Source of the DNA: Acetobacteraceae bacterium UBA6159
GTDB lineage: Bacteria > Pseudomonadota > Alphaproteobacteria > Acetobacterales > Acetobacteraceae
Length of the DNA stretch: 64,000 nucleotides
NCBI GenBank assembly: GCA_002422345.1
Contig: DIUL01000206.1
Location: 1 to 64,000 of the forward strand
Direction of reading: 5' to 3'
A program made the translations under genes and the position numbers. Shown here in pieces: positions 19,065 through 27,977 of the stretch; position 1 is the stretch's first letter, and every line of letters begins with the position of its first letter. The notes beneath the pieces are model-generated. The model had not been told where the DNA came from, did not search any database, and was given only the letters and a program-made list of their open reading frames with translations.

Positions 19065-20612
19065 TCACCCAGCCCGGACGATCTCCAGCCAAAGCCGAGC
19101 GGTCTCTCCGCGCGGGTCGTGTTCGATGCGGCAGGGGGAATCGAGGACCAGGGTTGCTTTGTCTTTCAGATCGTAGGCCGGCCAGGCGGGGATCGCGTCC
19201 GAGACCGGGCGGCCGTGGCGGGCGAAGGCGGCCCAGACTCCCGACATCGTCGCGGACAGACCGCGCGCGGCCGGGGACAGGTCGGTCAGCTTGGTCAGGT
19301 CGATCGTGTCGAAGGCGAAGGGCACGTCCATGGCGTGCGGGGCTTTCAGCCGTCCCTCATGCACCGGGGTCTGCCAGTCGAAGGAATACATCCATACCGG
19401 CGCGCGCCCCTTGGCCACCCGCCGGCTGGCAAGGATCAGGGAGCGGAGCCGGAAATTGCAGTCGGTTGTCGTGGCGATCAGCCTCTCGGCGGGTGAGGCG
19501 TTGGGATACAGGCGGCGATAGGTCTCGATCACCCGGTCGGTGTGGGGGCCGGCCAGGGTGGAGACGCGGGCGCGGAGTTCGCCCTCGGTCAGGGTACGGA
19601 ACCAGACCTTGTCGTCGGTCGCCATGAAGATGGTGGTTTCGTTCAGCATGTCGCCGATGATCAGGGGCACGTCGGCGGACACGTCGGGCGCGGCCGGATC
19701 GAAGGGATGGGCCGGCAGCACGTCCCCGTCGACCACCGGGCCGAACGGATAGCGATCCAGGAACGGCGATGGCGCGGGGCCGAGCGCCTTTTCGGAGGGT
19801 TTGACGGCGGCGAGGAGGGCGGCGATGGGCAGTGCCTGCAATTTGGCGATGTCGCCGCGCCCAAGGCCGAGGACCTTCAGCACATGCTCGGTCAGCGCGT
19901 GGGCGCGGTCGGGGGTACGGAGGCGGACTCCGGCGCCGCTTTGGATGATCGCGCGGTGGAACAGGCCCTTGGCGCGGGGCATGGCCAGCAGCGTGCTGAC
20001 CTTCCCGCCTCCGCCGGACTCGCCAAAGATCGTGACGTTGCCGGGGTCGCCGCCAAAGGCCGCGATGTTGTCGCGCACCCATTCGAGCGAGGCCACCATG
20101 TCCAGCGTGCCGGCGTTGCCGGACTGCGCGAACTCGGGCGACGCCAGGGCGGACAGATCGAGATGGCCGAAGATGTTCAGGCGCTGGTTGACGCAGACCA
20201 CGACGACGTCGTTGCGCTTGGCCAGGCGGGAGCCGCGGGTGCGGTCGCCGTTGGCGTTGCCATAGGCGAAGGCGCCGCCGTGGAACCAGATCATGACCGG
20301 GCGCTTTGCGCTGTCCGCGGCTGGGGTCCAGAGGTTCAAGGTGAGGCAGTCCTCGGTTTCCGGCGACGGGTCGGGCGTGCCGGACAGGTCGTCGAGTTCC
20401 GGGCGGGACGGGTTGCGGAGACCGGCCTGCGGTGCCTTGCCGAGCACGCGGGTGGCGTCGCGCACGCCGGCCCAGGATGCGGGGGGTTGGGGCGGCAGGA
20501 AGCGGTTTGCGCCATCCGTTGGCGCGCCATAGGGCAGCGACAGGAAGGCGGTGGTGCCCTCGATCTCGAAGCCGCTCACCCGGCCTTGGGTGGTTTCCAC
20601 GATGGCGGACAT
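19065..20612 (-). CDS. Type B carboxylesterase (alpha/beta hydrolase)
   Basis: A 515-residue protein of the carboxylesterase/para-nitrobenzyl esterase family, which cleaves carboxylic esters. The oxyanion HGGAF is at 111-115, and the nucleophile elbow GESGG has Ser at about 199. The EDCLTLNLWTP segment at about 87-97 is diagnostic of the family, and a candidate catalytic His lies in AFARHGRPV near the C-terminus. There is no obvious signal peptide, so it is probably cytoplasmic. It is transcribed toward dnaB and stands alone, and the physiological substrate cannot be told from the sequence. Confidence 0.9.
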   Translation of the reverse strand: MSAIVETTQGRVSGFEIEGTTAFLSLPYGAPTDGANRFLPPQPPASWAGVRDATRVLGKAPQAGLRNPSRPELDDLSGTPDPSPETEDCLTLNLWTPAADSAKRPVMIWFHGGAFAYGNANGDRTRGSRLAKRNDVVVVCVNQRLNIFGHLDLSALASPEFAQSGNAGTLDMVASLEWVRDNIAAFGGDPGNVTIFGESGGGGKVSTLLAMPRAKGLFHRAIIQSGAGVRLRTPDRAHALTEHVLKVLGLGRGDIAKLQALPIAALLAAVKPSEKALGPAPSPFLDRYPFGPVVDGDVLPAHPFDPAAPDVSADVPLIIGDMLNETTIFMATDDKVWFRTLTEGELRARVSTLAGPHTDRVIETYRRLYPNASPAERLIATTTDCNFRLRSLILASRRVAKGRAPVWMYSFDWQTPVHEGRLKAPHAMDVPFAFDTIDLTKLTDLSPAARGLSATMSGVWAAFARHGRPVSDAIPAWPAYDLKDKATLVLDSPCRIEHDPRGETARLWLEIVRAG

Positions 20613-20679
20613 GGTCTGCCTCCTCCGGTGTTTGGAGGAAGCATGCGACCGTGCGGGATCGGAGTCGAGGGCGTGTCCG

Positions 20680-21957
20680 TCAGGGCGTGTGGGGCAGCGT
20701 CACGATCGAGGGCCCGGCGCCCCAGCGCAGGCTGCCGGCCGCGAGGCAGGACGGGCAGGCGGGTGCCCAGGCCGGTTGCGGGGTGTTGCATTCCAGGCAG
20801 CGCCAGACCGGGTCGGGCTCCGCCTCGGCCGCGTGCCGCAGGGCGTCGCGCTGGGCCTGTCGGCCATCCTCGGTATCGCCGCGTTCCTTTTCCTCGATCT
20901 CGGCCCGCATCATCCAGACCCGGCGCTGGTTCACACCGGCGGTGCGCAGCATGTCGAGGTGATGGCGGGCTTCACCGGTCAGGCCGGCGTCCAGGGAGGC
21001 GCGGGCGAGCAGGATATGGCTTTCGGGGTGGTCGGGGTTGCCCGCGACCAGCTTCTGCGCCGCCTGCACGCGGGCGAGGCCGTCATGGATCGGGCGCAGC
21101 AGGAAGGCGGCCAGATCGGGATGGGGGGCGGACTTCCAGCCTTCCTGGACGGCCGCAACCGCGCGGGATTCCTGGTTGGCCTTGCGGAACTGTTCCGCCT
21201 GAACCAGCGCCGCCTGGCTGAGTGAAGGGTCCTGCTTCCAGGCCTGCCGGGCGAGGCGCTTGGCCGTGGCCTCGTCGGGTGCCACGCGGGAAGCGGCGGC
21301 AGCCAGGGCGGCACGGGCGGTGTCGGTTTCCGCGAGGTCCAGGGCCTCGGCCCAGTTGCTGGCGCGGATAGCGAGGTGGGTGCGTTCCTGCTTCAGCCAT
21401 TTGGCGCCTGGTTGGACGGCCTCTGTGCGGCGGGCGATGGCCGCGGCCTCGGTCCAGTCCTCCCGTGCGATCGCCTGGCGCAGCAGGCCGCGCAGGCCGA
21501 GGAAGGCGGCGTCCTTTCGGGTCGACAGGGTGCGGAAGGCCTGTTCGGCTTCATCCTCCCGCCCGGCGAGTCGTCCGGCTTCGGCGGCGAGCAGCAGGGT
21601 CTGGGGCGTGTCGCCCAGCATTGCGCGGGCCTTGCCAGCTTCGCGGCGGGCATCGGCCGGGGCGCCGGCGGCGAGGGCCAGCAGCGCCTTGGTGACGGAT
21701 TCGTCCCCGTGCCGCCGCCGCCGTTCCCGCCGCCACCGGCCGGTGGAGCCGGGGAGGTGCAGAAGACCGCCGAGCAGGCGAAGGGTCAGGTGGAGTCCGC
21801 CGAACAGCAGCAGCAGTCCGATCAGTGCGACGGGCGTGGCCACGTCGATGCTCAGGTTGCCGATCCGGGCGGATACGGTGGCGGGAAGGTCGAGGAGCGG
21901 CCAGGCGAGGGCGAGCGCCACCCCGGCGACCAGCAGGATCAGAACGACGCGGCGCAT
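20680..21957 (-). CDS. hemY: HemY-like TPR membrane protein
   Basis: A 425-residue protein starting MRRVVLILLVAG. Two N-terminal membrane helices (about 4-20 and 40-57) precede a long helical, TPR-like cytoplasmic region, as in the HemY_N family found downstream of hemC/hemD in proteobacteria. The C-terminus adds a small zinc-ribbon-like segment with paired cysteines (CLECNTPQPAWAPACPSC). This is not the protoporphyrinogen oxidase also called HemY. Its role is thought to be in heme biosynthesis organisation and is not firmly established. The start overlaps the stop of the mitofilin gene. Confidence 0.85.
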   Translation of the reverse strand: MRRVVLILLVAGVALALAWPLLDLPATVSARIGNLSIDVATPVALIGLLLLFGGLHLTLRLLGGLLHLPGSTGRWRRERRRRHGDESVTKALLALAAGAPADARREAGKARAMLGDTPQTLLLAAEAGRLAGREDEAEQAFRTLSTRKDAAFLGLRGLLRQAIAREDWTEAAAIARRTEAVQPGAKWLKQERTHLAIRASNWAEALDLAETDTARAALAAAASRVAPDEATAKRLARQAWKQDPSLSQAALVQAEQFRKANQESRAVAAVQEGWKSAPHPDLAAFLLRPIHDGLARVQAAQKLVAGNPDHPESHILLARASLDAGLTGEARHHLDMLRTAGVNQRRVWMMRAEIEEKERGDTEDGRQAQRDALRHAAEAEPDPVWRCLECNTPQPAWAPACPSCLAAGSLRWGAGPSIVTLPHTP

Positions 21958-23321
21958 CAGGCGGCCGCGGCGAGTGTGGCGAGGGCGGAGCGGGCGTCCA
22001 GCAAGGCCTGCGCGTCCGATACCCATTTCGCGGCGGCCTTGGCGGCGTCACCGGTCAGGCTAGTCATCGCCTTGACCGCGCCGGAGAGGTCTCCCGCATC
22101 CAAGGCCGTCTGCGCGCGGGCCAGGATGCCGACGACGTCGTCCCCGATTAGGATCTGATCGCCATGGCGCACGGTCACGAGGTCCTGCACCTTGTTCCAG
22201 ACCTGGGTCGAGAGCGGCTGGCCGCTGGGGTCGGGCCGATGGGCAGCGCGCACGTCCCGCTCCACGCTCGGGAAGGCGAGGCGCAGGGCAGCCTCGGTCG
22301 GTGGGGCAATCTCAGCGAAGCGGGCCAGTGCGGGCGGCGCGGCGGGGATGGGGCCGAGCGCCTTGCCGGCGGCGAGGGCGGCTTCGGCGTTGCGCAGGGT
22401 CGCCAGGCGGGCGGCGCGTTCCGCCAGGGCGGTGATCTGTCCGGCGGTGGTTTCGACCTTGGCCAGCCTTGTGTCCGTGGCCTTGATCTGGCGATCGAGT
22501 TCGGCGGTCTTTGTGTCGATGCGGGCCGTCAGGCCTTCAAGCCGGCCGGCCACGCCATCGAGGCGATCGGGGACGCGCGGGTCGGCGATGGGGCGCTGAT
22601 CAAGCTTCGTGACCTGGGCCTGGAGGGGTGCCAGGTCGGGCATGGGGCGTTTTTCCAGCAGTTCCACCCGGTCGCTCAGGGCGCGCTGGTCGTCGCGTGC
22701 CTTCTGCTCCAGCGCGGCGATGCGGCCCAGGGCGGCGGAGATGTCGCGGATGGAGGATTTTTCGACAGCCTCGACGCGGGCGGCGGTCGATTCGGCGTCG
22801 GTGGCGGTCTTCTGTTCGACGGCGGCGATGCGTGCCTGCAAGGCGACCGGATCGCTGATGCGACGCTGCTCCAGCGCTTCCACGCGGGCCTGCAGGCGGT
22901 CGGGGTTGGCGGCGGGCTTCTGTTCCAGCGCGTCCAGACGGGTCGTCAGGGGGGCGAGGTCGGCGGTCATACGCTGACCCAGCGCGTCGATGCGGGCGAC
23001 CAGGGGTGCGGCGTCGATTTCGGCGGGCGGGCGGTTCAGTTTCTGCTCCAGCACGTCGAGTCGCGTCAGGTCCGGAGCGGGGGCCTTTTCAAGCCGGCTC
23101 AACCGGTCGGCGATCGCGGTGATGCTGGGTGTGAGGTCGGCTGGCGGGGCCGGGGGGGGCTGTCCGATTCGCCACCAGAGCACGGCGTTGCTGCCGGCGA
23201 GGATCACGATGCCGAGTGCCAGCAGCGGCATCCAGGGAGAGCGTGGGTCAGCGGGGCGGGCGGCCGGTTCCGCCTTGGGTGCCGGCGCGGGGAGGGTCGG
23301 GACGTCGGGGGTTTCGTTCAT
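21957..23321 (-). CDS. Mitofilin (Mic60) domain inner-membrane protein
   Basis: A 454-residue protein. A proline/alanine-rich cytoplasmic head precedes a single membrane helix (about 31-50), then a long helical periplasmic region and a C-terminal mitofilin-like domain (about 310-454, with PTEAALRLAFPSVERDVRAAH and a terminal helical bundle). Alphaproteobacterial homologues of mitochondrial Mic60 have this architecture and lie next to hem genes; in that family the protein helps shape intracytoplasmic membranes. The segment 107-250 is built of eight exact 18-residue repeats (listed separately). The ATG at 23319-23321 overlaps the hemD stop; the start was chosen because the upstream extension is not family-like. 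Confidence 0.85.
   Translation of the reverse strand: MNETPDVPTLPAPAPKAEPAARPADPRSPWMPLLALGIVILAGSNAVLWWRIGQPPPAPPADLTPSITAIADRLSRLEKAPAPDLTRLDVLEQKLNRPPAEIDAAPLVARIDALGQRMTADLAPLTTRLDALEQKPAANPDRLQARVEALEQRRISDPVALQARIAAVEQKTATDAESTAARVEAVEKSSIRDISAALGRIAALEQKARDDQRALSDRVELLEKRPMPDLAPLQAQVTKLDQRPIADPRVPDRLDGVAGRLEGLTARIDTKTAELDRQIKATDTRLAKVETTAGQITALAERAARLATLRNAEAALAAGKALGPIPAAPPALARFAEIAPPTEAALRLAFPSVERDVRAAHRPDPSGQPLSTQVWNKVQDLVTVRHGDQILIGDDVVGILARAQTALDAGDLSGAVKAMTSLTGDAAKAAAKWVSDAQALLDARSALATLAAAA
22572..23003 (-). repeat. Eight tandem 18-residue (54-bp) repeats in the mitofilin homologue
   Basis: Residues 107-250 divide without gaps into eight 18-residue units of the approximate pattern LxARVEALEQRxxxDxxx. 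The units start LVARIDALG, LTTRLDALE, LQARVEALE, LQARIAAVE, TAARVEAVE, ALGRIAALE, LSDRVELLE and LQAQVTKLD. Eighteen residues equal five alpha-helical turns; prolines near the end of several units suggest short helices with breaks rather than one continuous coiled coil. Confidence 0.9.
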
Positions 23322-24040
23322 CAGAGCAAGGCCAACATGGCATCCTGGTTCGGCCTGGCGGCGACATGGATGGCGCCCCAGGGGTGTCTCTGTAATGCCA
23401 CGCCCACTGCCGGGCTGATAGCCAAAGCTTCGCAGTTCTGGATTGTGTCTTCCATTCCAGCAGCTTGCAGAAGGCGGCCGAACAGGCGCGCGGCTGCGGC
23501 GGAGAAGAACATCACCACGATTGGCGGCCGGGACGGGTCGCTTTCCGTTAGGGCGGCTGCGACGGCGGGCGGCAAATGGACGGCAGGCCGGGCGCGGTAA
23601 ACGACGCGGCGGATCACCCGAAAGCCACTCTGGCGGAGTAGTCCGCACACGAGGCCCCCATGGCCCTGCCCGGTCACCAGCAGCAGCGTCCCGCCTGACG
23701 GGCGCATCCGGCCGGCGATCAGCGCCGCGAGTGCCACCGCGTCGCCATCGGCGCTGTGAATGTCGGTAAAGCCAGCCTCCCGCGCTCGGGTGGCGGTGGC
23801 GTCGCCGACCACCCAGGTCGGAAGGGTTCGGTAAGCGGGCGGGATCGGCGCGATGGCGTTGCGGCTGGTCAGCACCAGGGCGGCAACCTGGTCGGGGTCT
23901 GGCAGGTGCGCGGGCAGGCTTTCGATGTCCTGCATCGGCGCCTTGATCGGGGTAAGGCCCAACGCCGCGATCCGTGCCGCCGTCTCGGTCGCGCCGGGTT
24001 CCGGGCGGGTGATCAGGACGCGCCGGGTCGGCTTCGGCAT
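23321..24040 (-). CDS. hemD: Uroporphyrinogen-III synthase
   Basis: About 239 residues from MPKPTRRVLITRPEPGATE. The RPEPGATETA start, LVLTSRNAIAPI in the first domain and a VMFFSAAAARLF segment in the second are the usual weakly conserved HemD landmarks. The enzyme cyclises hydroxymethylbilane to uroporphyrinogen III. It starts four bases after the hemC stop and overlaps the mitofilin gene. The call rests partly on position in the hem operon because HemD sequences diverge widely. Confidence 0.9.
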   Translation of the reverse strand: MPKPTRRVLITRPEPGATETAARIAALGLTPIKAPMQDIESLPAHLPDPDQVAALVLTSRNAIAPIPPAYRTLPTWVVGDATATRAREAGFTDIHSADGDAVALAALIAGRMRPSGGTLLLVTGQGHGGLVCGLLRQSGFRVIRRVVYRARPAVHLPPAVAAALTESDPSRPPIVVMFFSAAAARLFGRLLQAAGMEDTIQNCEALAISPAVGVALQRHPWGAIHVAARPNQDAMLALL

Positions 24041-24044
24041 GGGA

Positions 24045-25049
24045 TCAGGCAAACAGATCCCGCGGGCTGTCCGCACGCAGATGCCCGCCCAGTTCCCGCC
24101 CGATCCGTTCGGCGTCCGCCGCCGCACCGTGCAGGCTGTTCTTCAGCAGAAAGGTGCCATCGGTGCGGGCGACCAGGCCGGTCAGATGCAACTCACCGGT
24201 CGGCAACAGGCGCGCATAGCCGCCGATCGGGGTCCGGCAGGACCCGTCGAGTTCCGCCAGCATCGCCCGTTCGGCTGTGGAGACGGCTTTCGCCTCCGGG
24301 TCCTCGATCGCGCTCAGCAGGTCCCGCAACTCGGTGTCGGCGGCGCGGACGGTGATGCCGACGATGCCCTGGCCGGCGGCGGGCACCATCGCGTCGGGGT
24401 CGAGGACGAGGGAGGCCCGATCCTCCAGCCCCAGGCGCCGCAGCCCGGCGAGCGCGAGGAGGGACGCGGCGCATTCCCCCACGGCGAGCTTGGACAGACG
24501 GGTCTGCACGTTGCCGCGCAGGGTGACGATGTGCAGGTCGGGGCGGGCGTGCAGCAGTTGGGCCTGCCGGCGGACGGACGATGTGCCGATGATCGCGCCG
24601 CCGGGCAGGCAGGCATAGGGATCGGCGGCGTCGACCGGCTGACAGTTGGGGCCCAGGATCAGGGCGTCGCGCGCGTCTTCCCGGCGCATCGTGCAGGCGA
24701 GGACGATGCCGGGCGGCAGCTCGGTTTCCAGGTCCTTGAGGCTGTGGACCGCGAAATCGATGCGACCGTCCAGCAGAGCCTCATGGATTTCCTTGGCGAA
24801 CAGCCCCTTTCCGCCGATATCCGCGAGGCGGCGATCCTGGACGATATCGCCCGTGGTATTGATCGCATGCTCCTCGAACACTTCCAGCCCGCGCAGGACG
24901 GGGCAGAAGGTGGTCAGGACCTGGAGAAAATGGCGGGTCTGGTACAAGGCCAGCGGGGAACCGCGCGTGCCGACCCGCAGCGGCAAGGCGCGCCGATGGG
25001 CGCGGACCGTCGGATGGGCAGGGGCGGATAGGGGCGTGGCGGCTGTCAT
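24045..25049 (-). CDS. hemC: Porphobilinogen deaminase (hydroxymethylbilane synthase)
   Basis: A 334-residue enzyme that polymerises four porphobilinogens into hydroxymethylbilane. It shows RVGTRGSPLALYQ, HSLKDLETELP, GTSSVRRQAQLL and the dipyrromethane cofactor cysteine in LDGSCRTPIGGYA at about Cys271. The length is slightly above the typical ~310 because of a short N-terminal extension before RVGTRGS. First gene of the hemC-hemD-mitofilin-hemY operon, divergent from tsaD with only 36 bases between the starts, so the promoters must overlap or lie inside the genes. Confidence 0.97.
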   Translation of the reverse strand: MTAATPLSAPAHPTVRAHRRALPLRVGTRGSPLALYQTRHFLQVLTTFCPVLRGLEVFEEHAINTTGDIVQDRRLADIGGKGLFAKEIHEALLDGRIDFAVHSLKDLETELPPGIVLACTMRREDARDALILGPNCQPVDAADPYACLPGGAIIGTSSVRRQAQLLHARPDLHIVTLRGNVQTRLSKLAVGECAASLLALAGLRRLGLEDRASLVLDPDAMVPAAGQGIVGITVRAADTELRDLLSAIEDPEAKAVSTAERAMLAELDGSCRTPIGGYARLLPTGELHLTGLVARTDGTFLLKNSLHGAAADAERIGRELGGHLRADSPRDLFA

Positions 25050-25085
25050 CGTCGCGTCCTATTACTGCGGCAAGCCGAGGGAAAG

Positions 25086-26156
25086 GTGAGAAATGTGTTG
25101 AACGGCCCGATACTGGGTCTCGAGTCGTCCTGTGATGAAACGGCCACGGCGGTTCTGGCCCCCGATGGGCGCGTCCTGGCCGAGGCTGTTCTGAGCCAGG
25201 AACAGGATCACGCGCCGTTTGGCGGCGTCGTGCCCGAGATCGCCGCCCGCGCGCATCTGGCTGTTCTGCCCCGGCAGATCGAGCAGGTTCTCGCGCGCGC
25301 CGGACTCGGATTCGGCGATCTGGCGGGCGTCGCGGCCAGCGCGGGGCCGGGGTTGATCGGCGGGCTGATCGTCGGCAGCCAGGTCGCCAAGGGCATCGCC
25401 GTGGCGCGGGGCATCCCGTACGTCGCGGTCAATCATCTGGAGGCACACGCCCTCACCCCCCGATTGCCGGGGCTGGTGGAGGGCGGCGCGCCATTCCCGT
25501 ATCTTCTGCTGCTGATCTCCGGCGGGCACTGCCAATGCGTGGCAGTCGAGGGCATTGGCCAGCACACCCGCCTGGGCGGCACGGTGGATGACGCGGCCGG
25601 AGAGGCTTTCGACAAGGTCGCCAAGCTGCTGGGCCTGGGCTGGCCCGGTGGTCCCGCGCTGGAAAGACTGGCGGCCGAAGGCGATCCCGCCCGCCACGCC
25701 TTCCCACGGCCGATGCTGGGACGGGCCGGGTGTGATTTCAGTTTCTCCGGCCTGAAGACGGCCGTGGCGCAGGCGGTGGGGAAGCTCGGCGCCGGAGCCC
25801 TGCCGCGTCCGGTGGCGGCGGATATCGCGGCGGGTTTCCAGCGCGCGGTTGCCGAGGTGCTGGCCGATCGCGCCGCACATGCCATGGCGATGATGCGGGA
25901 ACGGGCGGGGCCTCGGGCCGATCTGCTGGTCGTGGCAGGCGGCGTGGCGGCCAATGGGGTGGTGCGTTCGGCCCTGAGCGCCGCCGCCGATTGGGCCGGG
26001 TTCCGGCTGGTCGCGCCACCGGTGCGGCTGTGTACCGACAACGCCGTGATGGTGGCCTGGGCGGCGATCGAGCGGCTTCGCCTGGGACTGGCCGACGACC
26101 TGGACTTCGCCCCACGGCCCCGCTGGCCGCTGGAAACGCTGGGTTCGGCTGGATGA
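25086..26156 (+). CDS. tsaD: tRNA N6-threonylcarbamoyladenosine transferase TsaD
   Basis: This 356-residue ASKHA-fold protein transfers threonylcarbamoyl to A37 of ANN-decoding tRNAs together with TsaB, TsaE and TsaC. It shows ILGLESSCDETATAV, the metal-binding HLEAH at 117-121, LLISGGHCQ and GGTVDDAAGEAFDKVAKLLGL, all canonical. The start is a GTG with an AGGGAAAG ribosome-binding site just upstream; a second GTG three codons on is possible. It is coupled to rlmJ by an overlapping stop/start. Confidence 0.96.
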   Translation: MRNVLNGPILGLESSCDETATAVLAPDGRVLAEAVLSQEQDHAPFGGVVPEIAARAHLAVLPRQIEQVLARAGLGFGDLAGVAASAGPGLIGGLIVGSQVAKGIAVARGIPYVAVNHLEAHALTPRLPGLVEGGAPFPYLLLLISGGHCQCVAVEGIGQHTRLGGTVDDAAGEAFDKVAKLLGLGWPGGPALERLAAEGDPARHAFPRPMLGRAGCDFSFSGLKTAVAQAVGKLGAGALPRPVAADIAAGFQRAVAEVLADRAAHAMAMMRERAGPRADLLVVAGGVAANGVVRSALSAAADWAGFRLVAPPVRLCTDNAVMVAWAAIERLRLGLADDLDFAPRPRWPLETLGSAG

Positions 26157-27004
26157 ACTATCGCCACGCCTTCCACGCCGGCAATTTCGCCGACTGCATG
26201 AAGCATGCCCTGCTGGTCTGGCTGGTCGGCGCGCTGCAACGCAAGCCGGCGCCGATCTTCGTGCTCGATACCCATGCCGGGACGGGCGGCTATGACCTGA
26301 TGGCCGAGGATGCCAGCCGTACCAGGGAAGCCGAGGCCGGCATCCTGCGCCTGTTGGCCGATCCGCCGCCGGCACTGGCGGATTTTGTTGGGTTGGTGCG
26401 ACGGATCCAGGATGGTGGCGGGTCCCGTGTGCGTTCGGAGAACCTTTACCCCGGCTCGCCTTTGCTGATCCGTGCCTTGCTGCGCCCGGACGACCGCCTC
26501 GCCTGCTGCGAGTTGCACGACCAGGACTACCCCGCCCTGCGCCGCCTGTTCGCCCGTGACCCTCAGACCGCCACCCATCACCGGGACGCCTGGGAGGCGC
26601 TGGGCGGCCTGCTGCCGCCGAAGCAGAAACGCGGGCTGGTCCTGATCGATCCCCCTTTCGAGGCACCGGACGAGTTCGACCGCCTGGCCCGGGGTCTCGC
26701 GGCTGGCCATGCCCGCTTCCCAACCGGGGTGTTCGCCGCTTGGTACCCGATCAAGCGCCTGGCGGCGGTGCGTGGATTTCACCACGCGATGCAGGCATCG
26801 GGCATCCGCGACATCGTGACCGCCGAACTCCTGCTGCGGGAGCCCTTGGATCCTTCTCGCCTGAATGGCTGCGGGCTGCTTGTCATCAACCCCCCCTTCC
26901 GCTTTGAAACGGAGGCTCTGCCGCTGTTGCTGGCCTTGCGCGACGCCCTGTGCGGGGCCGAACCCGGTGCCGCCGCGACAATCCTGAGGCTGGCGGATGA
27001 ATAG
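26153..27004 (+). CDS. rlmJ: 23S rRNA (adenine-2030-N6)-methyltransferase RlmJ
   Basis: A 283-residue SAM-dependent methyltransferase. It starts MNYRHAFHAGNFADCMKHA, the hallmark RlmJ N-terminus. The SAM-binding loop is LDTHAGTGGYDL, motif IV LVLIDPPFE is the catalytic loop of N6-adenine methyltransferases, and GLLVINPPF lies near the end. The ATG at 26153 overlaps the tsaD stop and is far better supported than the upstream in-frame extension, which lies inside tsaD. Its 3' end overlaps gpsA by eight bases. Confidence 0.94.
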   Translation: MNYRHAFHAGNFADCMKHALLVWLVGALQRKPAPIFVLDTHAGTGGYDLMAEDASRTREAEAGILRLLADPPPALADFVGLVRRIQDGGGSRVRSENLYPGSPLLIRALLRPDDRLACCELHDQDYPALRRLFARDPQTATHHRDAWEALGGLLPPKQKRGLVLIDPPFEAPDEFDRLARGLAAGHARFPTGVFAAWYPIKRLAAVRGFHHAMQASGIRDIVTAELLLREPLDPSRLNGCGLLVINPPFRFETEALPLLLALRDALCGAEPGAAATILRLADE

Positions 27005-27977
27005 GATCACGGTCGTTGGCGCTGGCGCCTGGGGAACCGCCCTGGCCATCCAGGCAGCGCGCGCCGGGAACGCGGTGACCCTATGGGCGCGCGACCGAGC
27101 AACCGCCGAGGCGATCGAGCAGACGCGCGAGTCCCACCGCCTGCCGAACCACCGGCTGCCCGGTACTGTCCATGTGACGTCGGCCATGCCGGCCCACACA
27201 GACCTGACGCTTCTGGTCGTCCCGATGCAGCACATGCGCTCCATCCTGCCGATCCTGCCGGCTGCCCCGGTCGCGATCTGCGCCAAGGGGGTCGAGGGGG
27301 GCACGCTGTGTCTGCCGCTGGAAGTCCTGACGGCGGAGCGGCCGGATTGCCCCGGCGTGGTGCTGACCGGCCCCAATTTCGCGCATGAGGTCGCGACCGG
27401 CCTGCCTGCCGCCGCCGTGGTCGCCGGAGTCGACGCCGTGCTGCGGGATCAGGTGGCCGCGATGGTGGGAACGCCCGCATTCCGCCTCTACGGCAATGAC
27501 GACCCGATCGGTGCCCAGCTTGGCGGAGCGGCCAAGAACGTCATCGCCATCGCCGCCGGAGCGGTGATTGGCGCGGGCCTGGGGGAAAACGCCCGTGCCG
27601 CGCTGATCACGCGCGGGTTGGCCGAACTCGGACGACTGACGGTGACGCTGGGTGGGCGCGCGGAGACGGTGATGGGCCTCTCCGGCCTCGGCGACCTGCT
27701 GCTGACCTGCACTGGCACGTCCAGCCGCAATTTCAGCCTTGGCCTGGCCCTGGGGCGCGGGGAGACGCTGGACAACATCCTGGCAAACCGTGTCACGGTG
27801 ACCGAAGGCGTGGCAACCGCCCCCGCCTTGATCGCCCGAGCCGCCCGCCATGAACCGTTGGTGGAACTGCCGATCTGTTCGGCGGTCGCCGACCTGCTGC
27901 AAGGCCGCGTCACCCTCACCCAGGCCATTGCCCGCCTTCTCGCTCGGCCGCGGCGGGATGAGCACGACGAACGATGA
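26997..27977 (+). CDS. gpsA: NAD(P)-dependent glycerol-3-phosphate dehydrogenase GpsA
   Basis: A 326-residue enzyme that reduces dihydroxyacetone phosphate to sn-glycerol-3-phosphate for phospholipid synthesis. The dinucleotide fold VVGAGAWGTALA opens the protein. AKGVEGGTL, the catalytic-lysine region GAAKNVIAIAAG and GLSGLGDLLLTC are all characteristic. It sits in an overlapping gene run between rlmJ and the TPR/sulfotransferase gene. Confidence 0.96.
   Translation: MNRITVVGAGAWGTALAIQAARAGNAVTLWARDRATAEAIEQTRESHRLPNHRLPGTVHVTSAMPAHTDLTLLVVPMQHMRSILPILPAAPVAICAKGVEGGTLCLPLEVLTAERPDCPGVVLTGPNFAHEVATGLPAAAVVAGVDAVLRDQVAAMVGTPAFRLYGNDDPIGAQLGGAAKNVIAIAAGAVIGAGLGENARAALITRGLAELGRLTVTLGGRAETVMGLSGLGDLLLTCTGTSSRNFSLGLALGRGETLDNILANRVTVTEGVATAPALIARAARHEPLVELPICSAVADLLQGRVTLTQAIARLLARPRRDEHDER

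Noticed and set aside
20680..21957. Protoporphyrinogen oxidase (the other protein called HemY)
   Set aside because: No FAD dinucleotide motif; two N-terminal membrane helices plus TPR-like helices match the HemY_N protein of hem operons.
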